Of a stretch of 11,864 nucleotides of DNA, positions 1 to 6,308 are shown piece by piece. Each line of letters starts with the position of its first letter. Within the stretch, counting starts at the first letter, position 1. The notes under the pieces were generated by a model. That model did not search any database. It was not told where the DNA came from and saw nothing but the letters and a program-made list of their open reading frames with translations. The DNA lies in assembly GCA_016875755.1 (NCBI GenBank), contig VGOX01000029.1, forward strand, positions 1-11,864, read 5' to 3'. Origin of the DNA: Chloroflexota bacterium. Its GTDB lineage: Bacteria > Chloroflexota > Anaerolineae > Anaerolineales > Villigracilaceae. The position numbers were made by a program, and so were the translations under genes.

Positions 1-550
1 TCAAACACATGCCCGCGATTTTATCCAGCGTGTTATGCCTGCCAATGTCATCCGCCGCCAGCAAAACTTTTTCACCGTCTGATAAAGCGGATGTATGCAC
101 CCCGCCCGTATCGCGATATAACTCCTGTGACTCGAATAACTTGTCCACCATCTCCATGATCGCCTCAGGCTGGACCTGGAACCTGTTCTCTGCAAGTGAG
201 ACATTTGGCTTCGCGAGCAGGTCAACAGCCGTCACACCGCCCGTACAGCCAGACGTTCTGCGCCAATTGGTCGGTTGCTCTGTAGTGAATTCCAGCCACA
301 CATCCACATTGTCACCATGCTCGCACACACGGACATCCGCCACATCGTTCATGCTTGTGATAATGCCTTCGTTGAATAAAAATCCCACCGCCAGTTCTTC
401 GAGGTGAATGGGCGTACACATGAACGAGATCCACACCTGCCCGTTCACGGTTAAAGAAACGGGAGTTTCAACAATAGTTTCCGCGTTGAAATGCTCCCAT
501 TTCTTGAATTCGTATCTATCGTACTCAATCGCTTTTCTTGGTGGAATCAT
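1..550 (-). CDS. fdhD: FdhD, formate dehydrogenase sulfurtransferase/accessory protein (C-terminus cut by window edge)
   Basis: FdhD proteins pass sulfur from a cysteine desulfurase to the Mo/W-bis-MGD cofactor of formate dehydrogenase in the cytoplasm. The reading frame from the ATG at 548-550 gives 183 residues and then leaves the window; family members are about 250-280 aa, so roughly the last third is missing. Family features seen are a beta-rich N-terminal part with the segment HLEELAVGFLFNEGII (residues 49-64), the cysteine loop TSGCTGG (99-105), and the block HTSALSDGEKVLLAADDIGRHN (about 152-173), the most diagnostic stretch. The loop has one cysteine (C102); the second position of the CxxC pair seen in E. 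coli FdhD is Gly105. A GGAG Shine-Dalgarno site lies 5 bases before the ATG. The start overlaps the end of the upstream small gene by 26 bases, so translational coupling is likely. No formate dehydrogenase catalytic subunit is in view. Confidence 0.93.
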   Translation of the reverse strand, partial: MIPPRKAIEYDRYEFKKWEHFNAETIVETPVSLTVNGQVWISFMCTPIHLEELAVGFLFNEGIITSMNDVADVRVCEHGDNVDVWLEFTTEQPTNWRRTSGCTGGVTAVDLLAKPNVSLAENRFQVQPEAIMEMVDKLFESQELYRDTGGVHTSALSDGEKVLLAADDIGRHNTLDKIAGMCL

Positions 551-791
551 ACGTACTCCAAAGACCTATAAGGTGTTGAATTTCACTCTTCATACGCGCG
601 GCAGTTTTATCTGAATTACGGTGAACCTTGCAAAACACATCAGGGTCGGCGAGAAATGCGCCGAGGCAGGCATCCGTACAGAGTAGGATGCGCTTTCCGC
701 GATGTTCGGCAGAAGGAAAATACTGCGGGTCCGTATCGCGGAAGATGCGTCCGCAAAGGGTGGCGAATGCCTTTGGCTTTACTTTACTCAT
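525..791 (-). CDS. Small YHS/TRASH-like putative metal-binding protein
   Basis: This 88-residue protein has the layout of a YHS/TRASH-type metal-binding domain: LCGRIF near residues 12-17, a short spacer, then RGKRILLCTDACLGAFLADP (31-50) followed by a further Cys at 54. The pattern 'CG ... G-K-x-x-x-x-C-x-x-x-C-x-x-x-F-x-x-x-P' matches the fold seen in small YHS proteins, where cysteines bind Zn, Cu or another metal. C13, C38, C42 and C54 are the candidate ligands. No signal peptide or membrane helix is visible, so it is probably cytoplasmic. It starts 8 bases inside the end of the glucosidase gene and ends 26 bases inside fdhD, so it is co-translated with both. A clear Shine-Dalgarno site is absent, which fits coupling. 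The domain call is from motif spacing; a role with FdhD in metal or sulfur handling is inference from position only. Confidence 0.72.
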   Translation of the reverse strand: MSKVKPKAFATLCGRIFRDTDPQYFPSAEHRGKRILLCTDACLGAFLADPDVFCKVHRNSDKTAARMKSEIQHLIGLWSTYDSTKKSD

Positions 792-2505
792 GTATCACTT
801 TGGCAATAAACACTTCATACGGAGCGATCTTGAATGGCGAGGTCAATTCCCCGCCGCGCCGTTCCGCGCTGGAGAATAACAGGTGTAGATTTCGTTTTTT
901 GATCTCTTTGCTTCGGGTGAAGTCCATCTCAAGCGGATGTTCTGAGAAATTCAAAATGACCAAAACTGTCTGCTCTGCGGCTTGGCGTACGAAAGCGAGA
1001 TATTCTTTCGCTGTAGTTTGTAAAGGAATATATTCACCCGTTTGCAAAGCCACCGATGACCTGCGGACGTGTAGCAAGTGTTTGTAATAGTTCAGCAGGG
1101 AACTTGGGTTTTTCTCCAGATCGAGAACATTGATGCCGTTCTTGTAATTCGGGTTGACGGGCAGCCACGGAGTTGCCAGCGGCGGGGAAAAACCGCCGTT
1201 GGGGTTATTCGACCATTGCATCGGTGTGCGGTTCTTGTCACGCGTCATTTCGGCGGTGCGGAGCATGGCTTCTTCGGGGTGTACGCCCATCTCAGTGACG
1301 ATGGCATGGTAATACCATGAGCCCATCGTATCCTTGACTTGTGAAATGTCAGTCAGCATGTAGTCAGTCATGCCGATCTCTTCGCCGTTGTAGAGGAAGG
1401 GTGTGCCTTTCAGCGTCAACACAAGTGCTGCGTGCAGGCGTGCAAGCTCAGTGTCGTGGAGCTTATTTCCGTAGCGCGTGTAAAGGCGGGAACTGTCGTG
1501 GTTGCCGAGTGTGTTGCAGCCCCAGCCGCGTTCCTTTTTTAATGCGTCCAATTGGGCAAGGCGTTCCTTTTGGTTCTTGCGGACATGGTCAGGTGTGAGG
1601 CGGTCAGCCCGCATGAGCGGGAAGTTGAAAACAAGGTGTAGCTCATCCGCGCCATTGCCCATGAAGGAGATATTGTCATCCTCACCGATGAGTACGCGGT
1701 CGCCGTCATATTCATCGAGAATGGCGCGCAGTTCTTTCATCAGGTCATGCACAGCGGGCTGCCCCCACTGATTTTTGAACATGTCGTACCAGTATTTATC
1801 CTTGAGTTTGATCTCTTTGGGCGTTTTGGCAAGTTCGGAGAAGCGGCGCAACTCTGCCAGATTCATTGGGACGTTATGAGGTGTGAGTTTGGGGTCTTCG
1901 TAAATGGTGCCAATGGCATCGAGGCGGAAACCGTCCACGCCGAGGTCGAGCCAGAAACGGGCAGCGTCCCACATGGCTTGCTTTACTTCGGGGTTATGCC
2001 AGTTGAGGTCTGGCTGCTGCTTCATAAAGTAATGATAGTAATACTGATTTCGTTCAGGGACGTACGTCCACGCGTCGCCATCGAAGCAGGATTGCCAGTT
2101 GTTCGGAGGTGTGTCTGCCCACACGTACCAATCTGCTTTGGGGTTATCATGGCTGGATTTTGACTCTTTGAACCAGGCATGTTCATCCGACGTATGATTC
2201 AGCACCAGGTCCAGAATGACGCGCATATTCCGCTTGTGTGCTTCAAACAGGAAGTGGTTGAAATCCTGCATCGTGCCGTATTCGGCTGCGACATTACAAT
2301 AGTCAGAGATATCGTAGCCGCAATCCCAATTTGGGGAGGGGAAGTGCGGCGAGAGCCAGAGCGCATCCACACCGAGACTGGAGAGATAGTCCAGTTTTTC
2401 GGTGATGCCTTTGAAGTCGCCGATGCCGTCGCCGTTGCCGTCTGCAAAGGAGCGGGGATAGATTTGATAAAAGACAGCCGTTTGCCACCATTTGAAGTTT
2501 GACAT
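784..2505 (-). CDS. GH13 alpha-glucosidase (oligo-1,6-glucosidase / alpha-glucosidase subfamily)
   Basis: This 573-residue protein has every GH13 conserved region. They are DLVLNH (99-104), GFRLDA with nucleophile D196, IGEDD with acid/base E275, and GNHDSSR with transition-state stabiliser D337. The calcium-loop pattern DGNGDGIGD (22-30) and QPDLNW (164-169) are typical of the oligo-1,6-glucosidase/neopullulanase-like subfamilies. The length is normal for exo-acting intracellular alpha-glucosidases, and no signal peptide is visible. It should hydrolyse non-reducing-end alpha-glucosyl bonds of maltose- or isomaltose-type oligosaccharides, or act as a transglycosylase. Ala197 directly after the nucleophile replaces the Val usual in strict alpha-1,6 enzymes and hints at alpha-1,4 preference; that is inference, and substrate cannot be fixed by reading alone. 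A strong GGGAGGA site sits 5 bases before the ATG. The gene lies 15 bases after the b5-like gene and overlaps the next gene by 8 bases. Confidence 0.93.
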   Translation of the reverse strand: MSNFKWWQTAVFYQIYPRSFADGNGDGIGDFKGITEKLDYLSSLGVDALWLSPHFPSPNWDCGYDISDYCNVAAEYGTMQDFNHFLFEAHKRNMRVILDLVLNHTSDEHAWFKESKSSHDNPKADWYVWADTPPNNWQSCFDGDAWTYVPERNQYYYHYFMKQQPDLNWHNPEVKQAMWDAARFWLDLGVDGFRLDAIGTIYEDPKLTPHNVPMNLAELRRFSELAKTPKEIKLKDKYWYDMFKNQWGQPAVHDLMKELRAILDEYDGDRVLIGEDDNISFMGNGADELHLVFNFPLMRADRLTPDHVRKNQKERLAQLDALKKERGWGCNTLGNHDSSRLYTRYGNKLHDTELARLHAALVLTLKGTPFLYNGEEIGMTDYMLTDISQVKDTMGSWYYHAIVTEMGVHPEEAMLRTAEMTRDKNRTPMQWSNNPNGGFSPPLATPWLPVNPNYKNGINVLDLEKNPSSLLNYYKHLLHVRRSSVALQTGEYIPLQTTAKEYLAFVRQAAEQTVLVILNFSEHPLEMDFTRSKEIKKRNLHLLFSSAERRGGELTSPFKIAPYEVFIAKVIHE

Positions 2506-2520
2506 GTGTTCCTCCCAACG

Positions 2521-2778
2521 TCAGGAAACGTTGGACTCCAGTCTGCCAACGATCTTCACGCAATCATGCTTGAATACTTCTTCGCCATGCGGCGCTTCGG
2601 GAAGTTCGCTGGTGAGGTCTTGCCCGGGAAAGTGCAGCCACTCGTGCATATCCAGCCGCCACTTGGGACAGTCGGTTACATCGTACACGATCCCATTATG
2701 GGCGATGTACTTTCGCGTGCCCCGCTCTCCGGTGTTGCGTTTGAGTTCGGCGTGTGTAATGGTTCTCTCGGGCATCAT
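2521..2778 (-). CDS. Cytochrome b5-like heme/steroid-binding domain protein
   Basis: This 85-residue protein resembles the stand-alone bacterial 'predicted heme/steroid binding protein' group of the cytochrome b5 superfamily. It opens with ITHAELKRNTGERG (7-20), continues with KYIAHNGIVYDVTD (23-36), then a W-x-x-x-x-H-x-x-x-H stretch (W40, H45, H49). GQDLTSELPEAPHGEEVF (52-69) and VGRL (77-80) follow; the order matches the b5 core. H45, H49 and H64 are possible heme ligands; the classic HPGG motif is degenerate (HFPGQ). No signal peptide or anchor helix is seen, so the protein is probably soluble at the cytoplasmic face. Its ATG overlaps the stop of the upstream membrane protein gene in an ATGA junction, which implies coupled synthesis. 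The likely role is electron transfer to, or ligand binding with, that membrane protein (inference). Confidence 0.85.
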   Translation of the reverse strand: MMPERTITHAELKRNTGERGTRKYIAHNGIVYDVTDCPKWRLDMHEWLHFPGQDLTSELPEAPHGEEVFKHDCVKIVGRLESNVS

Positions 2779-3506
2779 GTCATTTTTACCGTGATGCCAT
2801 CAGGAAGGTAGTATCTGATGTATTCAAGCAGGGAGTAGGCAATGAGCGAAGCGCCGATCAGTTCGATGGATTCTTCGATGCTTGCAACGACTGCATAAGT
2901 GAAATTCTTTTGCCCGAGATTGGCGGCAACATATCCGCTGAGCATTTCTCCGCCGATGACACCACCAATGTAAACTGCCAGCGAGAAGAAAAATAATATT
3001 TTGAATTTTTTATCAAGATGTAAAAAGAACGTAAGGAAAGTCAGGCCAAATAAAGCTACTACGATCATACCTGGAATGATCCATGCGAAATGGAAAATGC
3101 CGCCAGTATCCAAGATGGCGCGCGTGGGTTTGATCAGACGTTCGTGCAAGACGGCGGCCTCGTCAAACGAAAGGAAAAGGAAGATCAAGCCAAGCCCTAG
3201 CCAGTGAAGGCGGAATTTATCGCCGTTTGTATTTTTCCACATACTGATCAGAATAAGCAGAAGTGCGGGGAGGAACAATAACAAAGCATTGACGTGTGTA
3301 GAAATATTGCCTTCAGCATCGAGATAGAAAGCTTGCATGAGCAAATCGAGCCAAAATTCATGCCACGCGCCACGGATGTCGGCAACTCCGAAAAATCTGA
3401 TCCGTTGCCCGTAGATGCTTAGAGCAACCAAAATGCCTATAATTCCCAACAGCCCGATGAGAATTCTTTTTGGATAAATATGTATTGTGGTGTTTTGATT
3501 TGTCAT
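2775..3506 (-). CDS. Polytopic membrane protein with acidic/His residues near its helices, function unknown
   Basis: This 243-residue protein has about six hydrophobic segments, at roughly residues 13-31, 72-90, 99-115, 139-162, 168-186 and 206-228. I cannot assign it to a characterised family. The end of the third segment carries FDEAAVLHER (114-123), with D115, E116, H121 and E122. E187 lies just after the fifth segment, and the sixth starts with SIEESIELIG (209-218), with E211, E212 and E215. H139 and H162 flank the fourth. Charged residues clustered at membrane helices in this way often bind a metal or line a transport path, but neither is proven. The start has a GAGG site 5 bases upstream of the ATG. 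It is the first gene of a five-gene run and overlaps the b5-like gene by 4 bases. A membrane oxidoreductase fed by a b5-type carrier is one hypothesis; a transporter or a structural protein remain possible. Confidence 0.8.
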   Translation of the reverse strand: MTNQNTTIHIYPKRILIGLLGIIGILVALSIYGQRIRFFGVADIRGAWHEFWLDLLMQAFYLDAEGNISTHVNALLLFLPALLLILISMWKNTNGDKFRLHWLGLGLIFLFLSFDEAAVLHERLIKPTRAILDTGGIFHFAWIIPGMIVVALFGLTFLTFFLHLDKKFKILFFFSLAVYIGGVIGGEMLSGYVAANLGQKNFTYAVVASIEESIELIGASLIAYSLLEYIRYYLPDGITVKMT

Positions 3507-3522
3507 GAAAACCTCAAAGAGA

Positions 3523-3528
3523 ATTATA
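3523..3528 (-). promoter_or_regulatory. Candidate -10 box before the five-gene membrane/b5/glucosidase/fdhD run
   Basis: A perfect TATAAT on the minus strand ends 16 bases before the ATG at 3506, inside the 129-base gap after the trmO-like gene. A start about 7 bases downstream would leave a 5' leader of about 10 bases that still includes the GAGG site. No good -35 hexamer is found at 17 bases, so the call rests on the -10 box and position alone. Confidence 0.3.
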
Positions 3529-3581
3529 TCTTCGAAACTGCAGCCCGATTATGGGGCAACTACCGTGTGTACATCGCTGTC

Positions 3582-3616
3582 AAACCGTTCCATTTCAACC
3601 AGCAACCGAACGGTTT
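3582..3616. repeat. 9-bp perfect inverted repeat in the gap after the trmO-like gene
   Basis: AAACCGTTC (3582-3590) and GAACGGTTT (3608-3616) are perfect reverse complements separated by 17 bases. The element starts about 20 bases beyond the stop of the trmO-like gene on the minus strand and about 75 bases before the next ATG. There is no T-run after the stem on the minus strand, so it is not a classic intrinsic terminator. An operator-like protein site or a weak attenuating hairpin are alternatives. Confidence 0.4.
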
Positions 3617-3635
3617 TCATGTGCTCCACTTTACC

Positions 3636-4097
3636 TCACCAATAATGTTTCATCAATTCAGTTGCCCAGACAGGCTGGGTTACTTCTTCGCGCGGTAGAA
3701 ATTCCAGCATGACAGGTTTGATGTCTAGGATCGGCGTGCCGTCGATTGCATCCAACCCCTGCACGTGGATGTGACGCCCCTCCCGCTTCAAGATCTTGAC
3801 GATGGTTGCTCCCAGCCGATTGGGTCTGTTCTTACCCCGCTGGCTGAGTATCCCTACCTTTGGCCACTCCATATTGTTGCGCGGGTGCCGTGAACCCGTT
3901 TCCACCTTGGTATCTTCAACGAGATGGAAATAATAGATAATCTCTGCATGTGAGAAGCTTTCGAGCTCGAACAGCGCTTCCTCAGGCAGGGACGGATCCA
4001 GTTCAATGATCGAGACGACATCCCCCCAGTTATCATCCTCGATCTCGCGACGGCCATTTTTTACACTGGCGATCGCGGATACTGAATATATCGTCAT
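3636..4097 (-). CDS. trmO: TrmO/TsaA-family tRNA (adenine-N6)-methyltransferase
   Basis: Members of this family use S-adenosylmethionine to N6-methylate t6A37 of threonine tRNA (E. coli TrmO, formerly YaeB/TsaA). From the preferred start the protein is 153 aa with the family signatures in order: FSHAEIIYYFH (48-58), HPR (71-73), VGILSQRGKNRPNRLG (81-96), VQGLDAIDGTPILDIKP (112-128). It is the short single-domain form; the E. coli protein is longer (about 235 aa) because of a C-terminal extension. I chose the ATG at 4095-4097 because it overlaps the upstream stop as ATGA, has GGAAG 8 bases upstream, and gives the usual family start (MTIYSVSAIA...). An in-frame ATG at 4110-4112 would add five residues (MEVLG) and has a weaker site. 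Substrate identity is from homology, not tested here; some short TsaA relatives have no proven tRNA target. Confidence 0.9.
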   Translation of the reverse strand: MTIYSVSAIASVKNGRREIEDDNWGDVVSIIELDPSLPEEALFELESFSHAEIIYYFHLVEDTKVETGSRHPRNNMEWPKVGILSQRGKNRPNRLGATIVKILKREGRHIHVQGLDAIDGTPILDIKPVMLEFLPREEVTQPVWATELMKHYW

Positions 4098-4570
4098 TCC
4101 CAAAACTTCCATGAACTCTTTTTGGCTTCCTTTTGGGTTGCCACTTCATCCTTTGGGAAGGTTTGTTCGGCTTTGGCAACGTACTCTTTTAGGAAATACT
4201 TATTAATACGGACAAAATCCTGCTCGCCTTTTAGAACCTTATCCCAGCCAGCCAATACGAAGCGCGCCATTCCCAATCGGGTGTTTGCACCATCATCGGG
4301 TTCACTGCGGATAATTTCATCCAGTTCTGCCTTATGCCAGTTGACCCATTCCTCCACGGCTTCCCTGGGTCCTTTGGCGATGAGATCGTGGAGTTCCGCC
4401 ATTAACTTTTTGATCTCTGCGCCCAATTGCGCCTTCCGCTCTTCCGCTGACTTCAATTTTTTCCCGCTTGGTTTTTCGCGTTCAAGTTGTTCAGCCAGAT
4501 CGGTTGCTTCCCAATCCAGAATGGCGATGCGTTGACGTAATTTTTCAAGTTCAATGGTTTCTTTTCGCAT
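4094..4570 (-). CDS. Coiled-coil protein of unknown function
   Basis: This 158-residue soluble protein is not recognised. Residues 1-65 are rich in Glu, Lys, Leu and Arg with heptad-like spacing of Leu/Ile (for example IELEKLRQRIAILDWE), consistent with one or two long helices forming a coiled coil. The rest (about 70-140) is also helix-prone with several tryptophans (W75, W78, W109). The tail KKSSWKFWE is Lys- and Trp-rich and could touch membrane lipid or a partner. No signal peptide or transmembrane helix is present. AAAGGGA precedes the ATG by about 6 bases. Its stop overlaps the trmO-like start (ATGA), so the two are translated together; it lies 42 bases after the acetyltransferase gene. 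A role connected with tRNA modification is only a positional inference. Confidence 0.8.
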   Translation of the reverse strand: MRKETIELEKLRQRIAILDWEATDLAEQLEREKPSGKKLKSAEERKAQLGAEIKKLMAELHDLIAKGPREAVEEWVNWHKAELDEIIRSEPDDGANTRLGMARFVLAGWDKVLKGEQDFVRINKYFLKEYVAKAEQTFPKDEVATQKEAKKSSWKFWE

Positions 4571-4612
4571 AATATATCCCTTTCTTTGTTGATAAGTGTT
4601 TGTGTTTGCGGG

Positions 4613-5122
4613 TTACAAATCGATGGCGAACAATTTCAGGTCAATATCGTCTGTAGATAATTTGACAATTTTCTCGCACCGCATACCGATTTTTTCCAAT
4701 ACACGGATCGAACCTGTGTTGACAGGATCTACAATGGCGACGAGACGTTTCAGCCCGAGCGTTTCTTTTGCAAATCGCTTGACAGCCTGTGCCGCTTCTA
4801 CTCCATAGCCTTTCGACCAAAAGCGCGGCAGGAAGGCGTAGCCGATGTCCACATCTTCGAGCGCTTCGCGTTTGAGCAAGCCGCACATGCCGATCGTCTC
4901 GCCCGTCTCTTTGAGGGTGACGAGACACAAGCCGAAGCCATTCTTTGCGTAACCGGTGAGCGGGCCATTCGTTAGATAGGCGCGGGCATCTTCCAAAGTG
5001 CGGACATTTCTATCACCAATGTTTTGGATGAAAGAAGGTTCGTTGAGTTGCTCAAGGATGAACGGCGCATCGTCAAGGGTAAATGGGCGAAGGGACAACC
5101 GTTCAGTTGCGAGAGTTTGCAT
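4613..5122 (-). CDS. GNAT-family N-acetyltransferase (RimJ/RimL type)
   Basis: This 169-residue protein has the Acetyltransf_3-type GNAT layout. It opens with TERLSLRPFTLDDAPFI (6-22). IGMCGLLK (77-84) forms the central beta strands. The acetyl-CoA loop IGYAFLPRFWSKGYGVEA (93-110) corresponds to the usual 'xLxPxxWGKGYAxEA' motif, and NTGSIRVLEKIGM (135-147) is the RimJ/RimL hallmark. The reaction is transfer of acetyl from acetyl-CoA to an amine; the acceptor (ribosomal protein N-terminus, another protein or a small molecule) cannot be read from the sequence. In the CoA loop the usual Ala of GYAxEA is Gly107, a small change unlikely to abolish binding. The gene starts only 3 bases after the HAD phosphatase stop, so it is surely co-transcribed with it. 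Confidence 0.92.
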   Translation of the reverse strand: MQTLATERLSLRPFTLDDAPFILEQLNEPSFIQNIGDRNVRTLEDARAYLTNGPLTGYAKNGFGLCLVTLKETGETIGMCGLLKREALEDVDIGYAFLPRFWSKGYGVEAAQAVKRFAKETLGLKRLVAIVDPVNTGSIRVLEKIGMRCEKIVKLSTDDIDLKLFAIDL

Positions 5123-5125
5123 GGA

Positions 5126-5779
5126 TTAAGCCGCCTGCATGGCAAGGATGTCTTTCAGCTCGTGCATGTTCGCAAAGGGAATCGCACCCGCTTCTTGCAG
5201 GGACCTGGCGGGTGTGTACGCAGTGTGACCATAGACCTTCATCCCAGCACGGATTGCGGCAGTGACGCCGAGTATACTGTCTTCGATGACGATGCAGCGG
5301 GAAGGCGGAATGCGAAAGGCAGCTGCGGCAGCGAGATAGACATCGGGGGCGGGCTTGGGGTGCGGCACTTCCAATCCGCTGAAGATGTGCCCGTTGAAGT
5401 GCTCTGTCAGTTTGGCAATTTTCAGGCGTTGGGTAATCTCGTCACGGCTGCCATTGGAGGCGACGCAGATTGGGACGGTCAGACTCTCTATCAGGGCGTG
5501 AATGCCATGGACTACCTTGAGATCAGTTTCGGTTAAGGCGGTGAGGCGTTCGTTGAATGCGGAGATGAAGTCTGCGGGCGGGGTGATGTTGAACTTTCGG
5601 GCAGAGGCGGCTAATCGGTCATGGATCGTGACGCCTTGAAATTCATGCAGGGTTTTTTCGTAATCAAGCGGATAGCCAAGTTCGCTAAATAACTGCACAT
5701 AGACACGGTTGGCGAGCGGTTCGCTTTCAACAAGCACGCCGTCACAGTCGAAGATGACAAGGTCGAAGGGGTTTTTCAT
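5126..5779 (-). CDS. HAD-superfamily phosphatase (phosphoglycolate phosphatase / beta-phosphoglucomutase-like)
   Basis: This 217-residue subfamily-I HAD hydrolase has all four motifs. Motif I is FDCDGVLVESE (10-20), with nucleophile D11 and acid/base D13. Motif II is ASNGS (107-111), motif III is HPKPAPDVYLAAA (140-152) with K142, and motif IV is VIEDSILGVTAA (164-175) with E166/D167. A helical cap (about 18-85) sits between motifs I and II, as in the PGP/beta-PGM group and E. coli YieH. It should dephosphorylate or isomerise a small sugar phosphate or phosphoglycolate. With motif I ending in VESE and no clear mutase cap signature, phosphatase is more likely than mutase; the substrate is unknown. 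There is no Shine-Dalgarno site before the ATG, which fits the near-leaderless promoter just upstream. It heads a run with the acetyltransferase 3 bases downstream. Confidence 0.92.
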   Translation of the reverse strand: MKNPFDLVIFDCDGVLVESEPLANRVYVQLFSELGYPLDYEKTLHEFQGVTIHDRLAASARKFNITPPADFISAFNERLTALTETDLKVVHGIHALIESLTVPICVASNGSRDEITQRLKIAKLTEHFNGHIFSGLEVPHPKPAPDVYLAAAAAFRIPPSRCIVIEDSILGVTAAIRAGMKVYGHTAYTPARSLQEAGAIPFANMHELKDILAMQAA

Positions 5780-5789
5780 AACGGGCGGG

Positions 5790-5795
5790 ATTATA
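5790..5795 (-). promoter_or_regulatory. Candidate -10 box giving a near-leaderless HAD transcript
   Basis: A perfect TATAAT on the minus strand ends 10 bases before the HAD ATG (5777-5779). A start about 6-7 bases further on would leave a leader of only about 4-5 bases. The absence of a purine-rich ribosome site before this ATG, unlike its neighbours, agrees with leaderless translation. No convincing -35 box is seen. Confidence 0.4.
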
Positions 5796-5837
5796 CCGTT
5801 GTAATTGGCGTATGGCCTACCTTTCTAGGATGCCTTC

Positions 5838-6137
5838 TTACCTTTTTTTTTGCGGCAGGAGGTTTATGCCGTTCAGAATGTTTAGGATGATTACAAAGAT
5901 TCCCAGCAACCAGACGGGTACAAAAAAGAAATAGCCACCTACCTGTTTTGACATGAGCCAGCCAGGCTGGTGACGCACCCGCAACCGAATGATGGCATCC
6001 ATCAGGAAGAGGGCAACCCCAACCATGAGCATGATGGGAACATCTCCCAGTTTGAGAACGAGGCCTCCGATTCCTGCGATCACTCCGCCAACCATGAACA
6101 TTGCCAAGCCAAGGGCATTTCCGCGAATATATAACAT
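5838..6137 (-). CDS. Small three-helix membrane protein, function unknown
   Basis: This 99-residue, very hydrophobic protein has predicted helices at about 7-29 (Gly-rich, GGVIAGIGGLVLKLG), 32-52 and 68-90. A basic connecting loop with RLRVRH (51-56) lies between helices 2 and 3, and the C-terminus is basic (QKKR). By the positive-inside rule the loop and C-terminus are not cleanly on the same side, so topology is uncertain. I do not recognise a family. The ATG has AGAGGA about 8 bases upstream. The gene is divergent from the formimidoyltransferase gene across a 171-base promoter region. It lies 58 bases upstream of the HAD gene, which seems to have its own promoter. Confidence 0.75.
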   Translation of the reverse strand: MLYIRGNALGLAMFMVGGVIAGIGGLVLKLGDVPIMLMVGVALFLMDAIIRLRVRHQPGWLMSKQVGGYFFFVPVWLLGIFVIILNILNGINLLPQKKR

Positions 6138-6249
6138 ACGATAATTTCCTCTTACAAAAAATTTTCCCGATTGTATCTGAATTTCGAAAGGCTGTTTTGT
6201 CAGCTTTCAGCCTCCTCAGAAAGGAATCTCAATTTGTGACGACGCTGGG

Positions 6250-6255
6250 TATAAT
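6250..6255 (+). promoter_or_regulatory. Candidate -10 box for the formimidoyltransferase-cyclodeaminase gene
   Basis: A perfect TATAAT lies 53 bases upstream of the ATG at 6309 in the divergent intergenic region. A start near 6262 would give a leader of about 47 bases. The -35 region (about 6227-6232) is poor, so an activator or an alternative sigma factor could be needed. The ribosome site before 6309 is also weak (AAGAGA about 9 bases upstream). Confidence 0.35.
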
Positions 6256-6308
6256 AACGACAATACCAGTCAATTCAAAACCACCCAGCCAAGAGACTAT
6301 CAAACTAC

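Noticed and set aside
1..407. Alternative frames on both strands over the left edge
   Set aside because: The minus-strand frame starting at 550 has clear FdhD motifs throughout; the others have biased, motif-free translations.
3480..3698. Plus-strand 72-aa frame across the gap before the membrane protein gene
   Set aside because: It overlaps conserved coding sequence at both ends on the other strand and lacks a ribosome site; the gap is better explained by promoter and dyad elements.
6186..6212. Short imperfect hairpins (GGCTG/CAGCC, AAAG-CTG/CAG-CTTT) in the divergent promoter region
   Set aside because: The stems are 5-7 bp with a bulge and no conserved riboswitch core or T-box feature; not distinguishable from chance in 170 bases.
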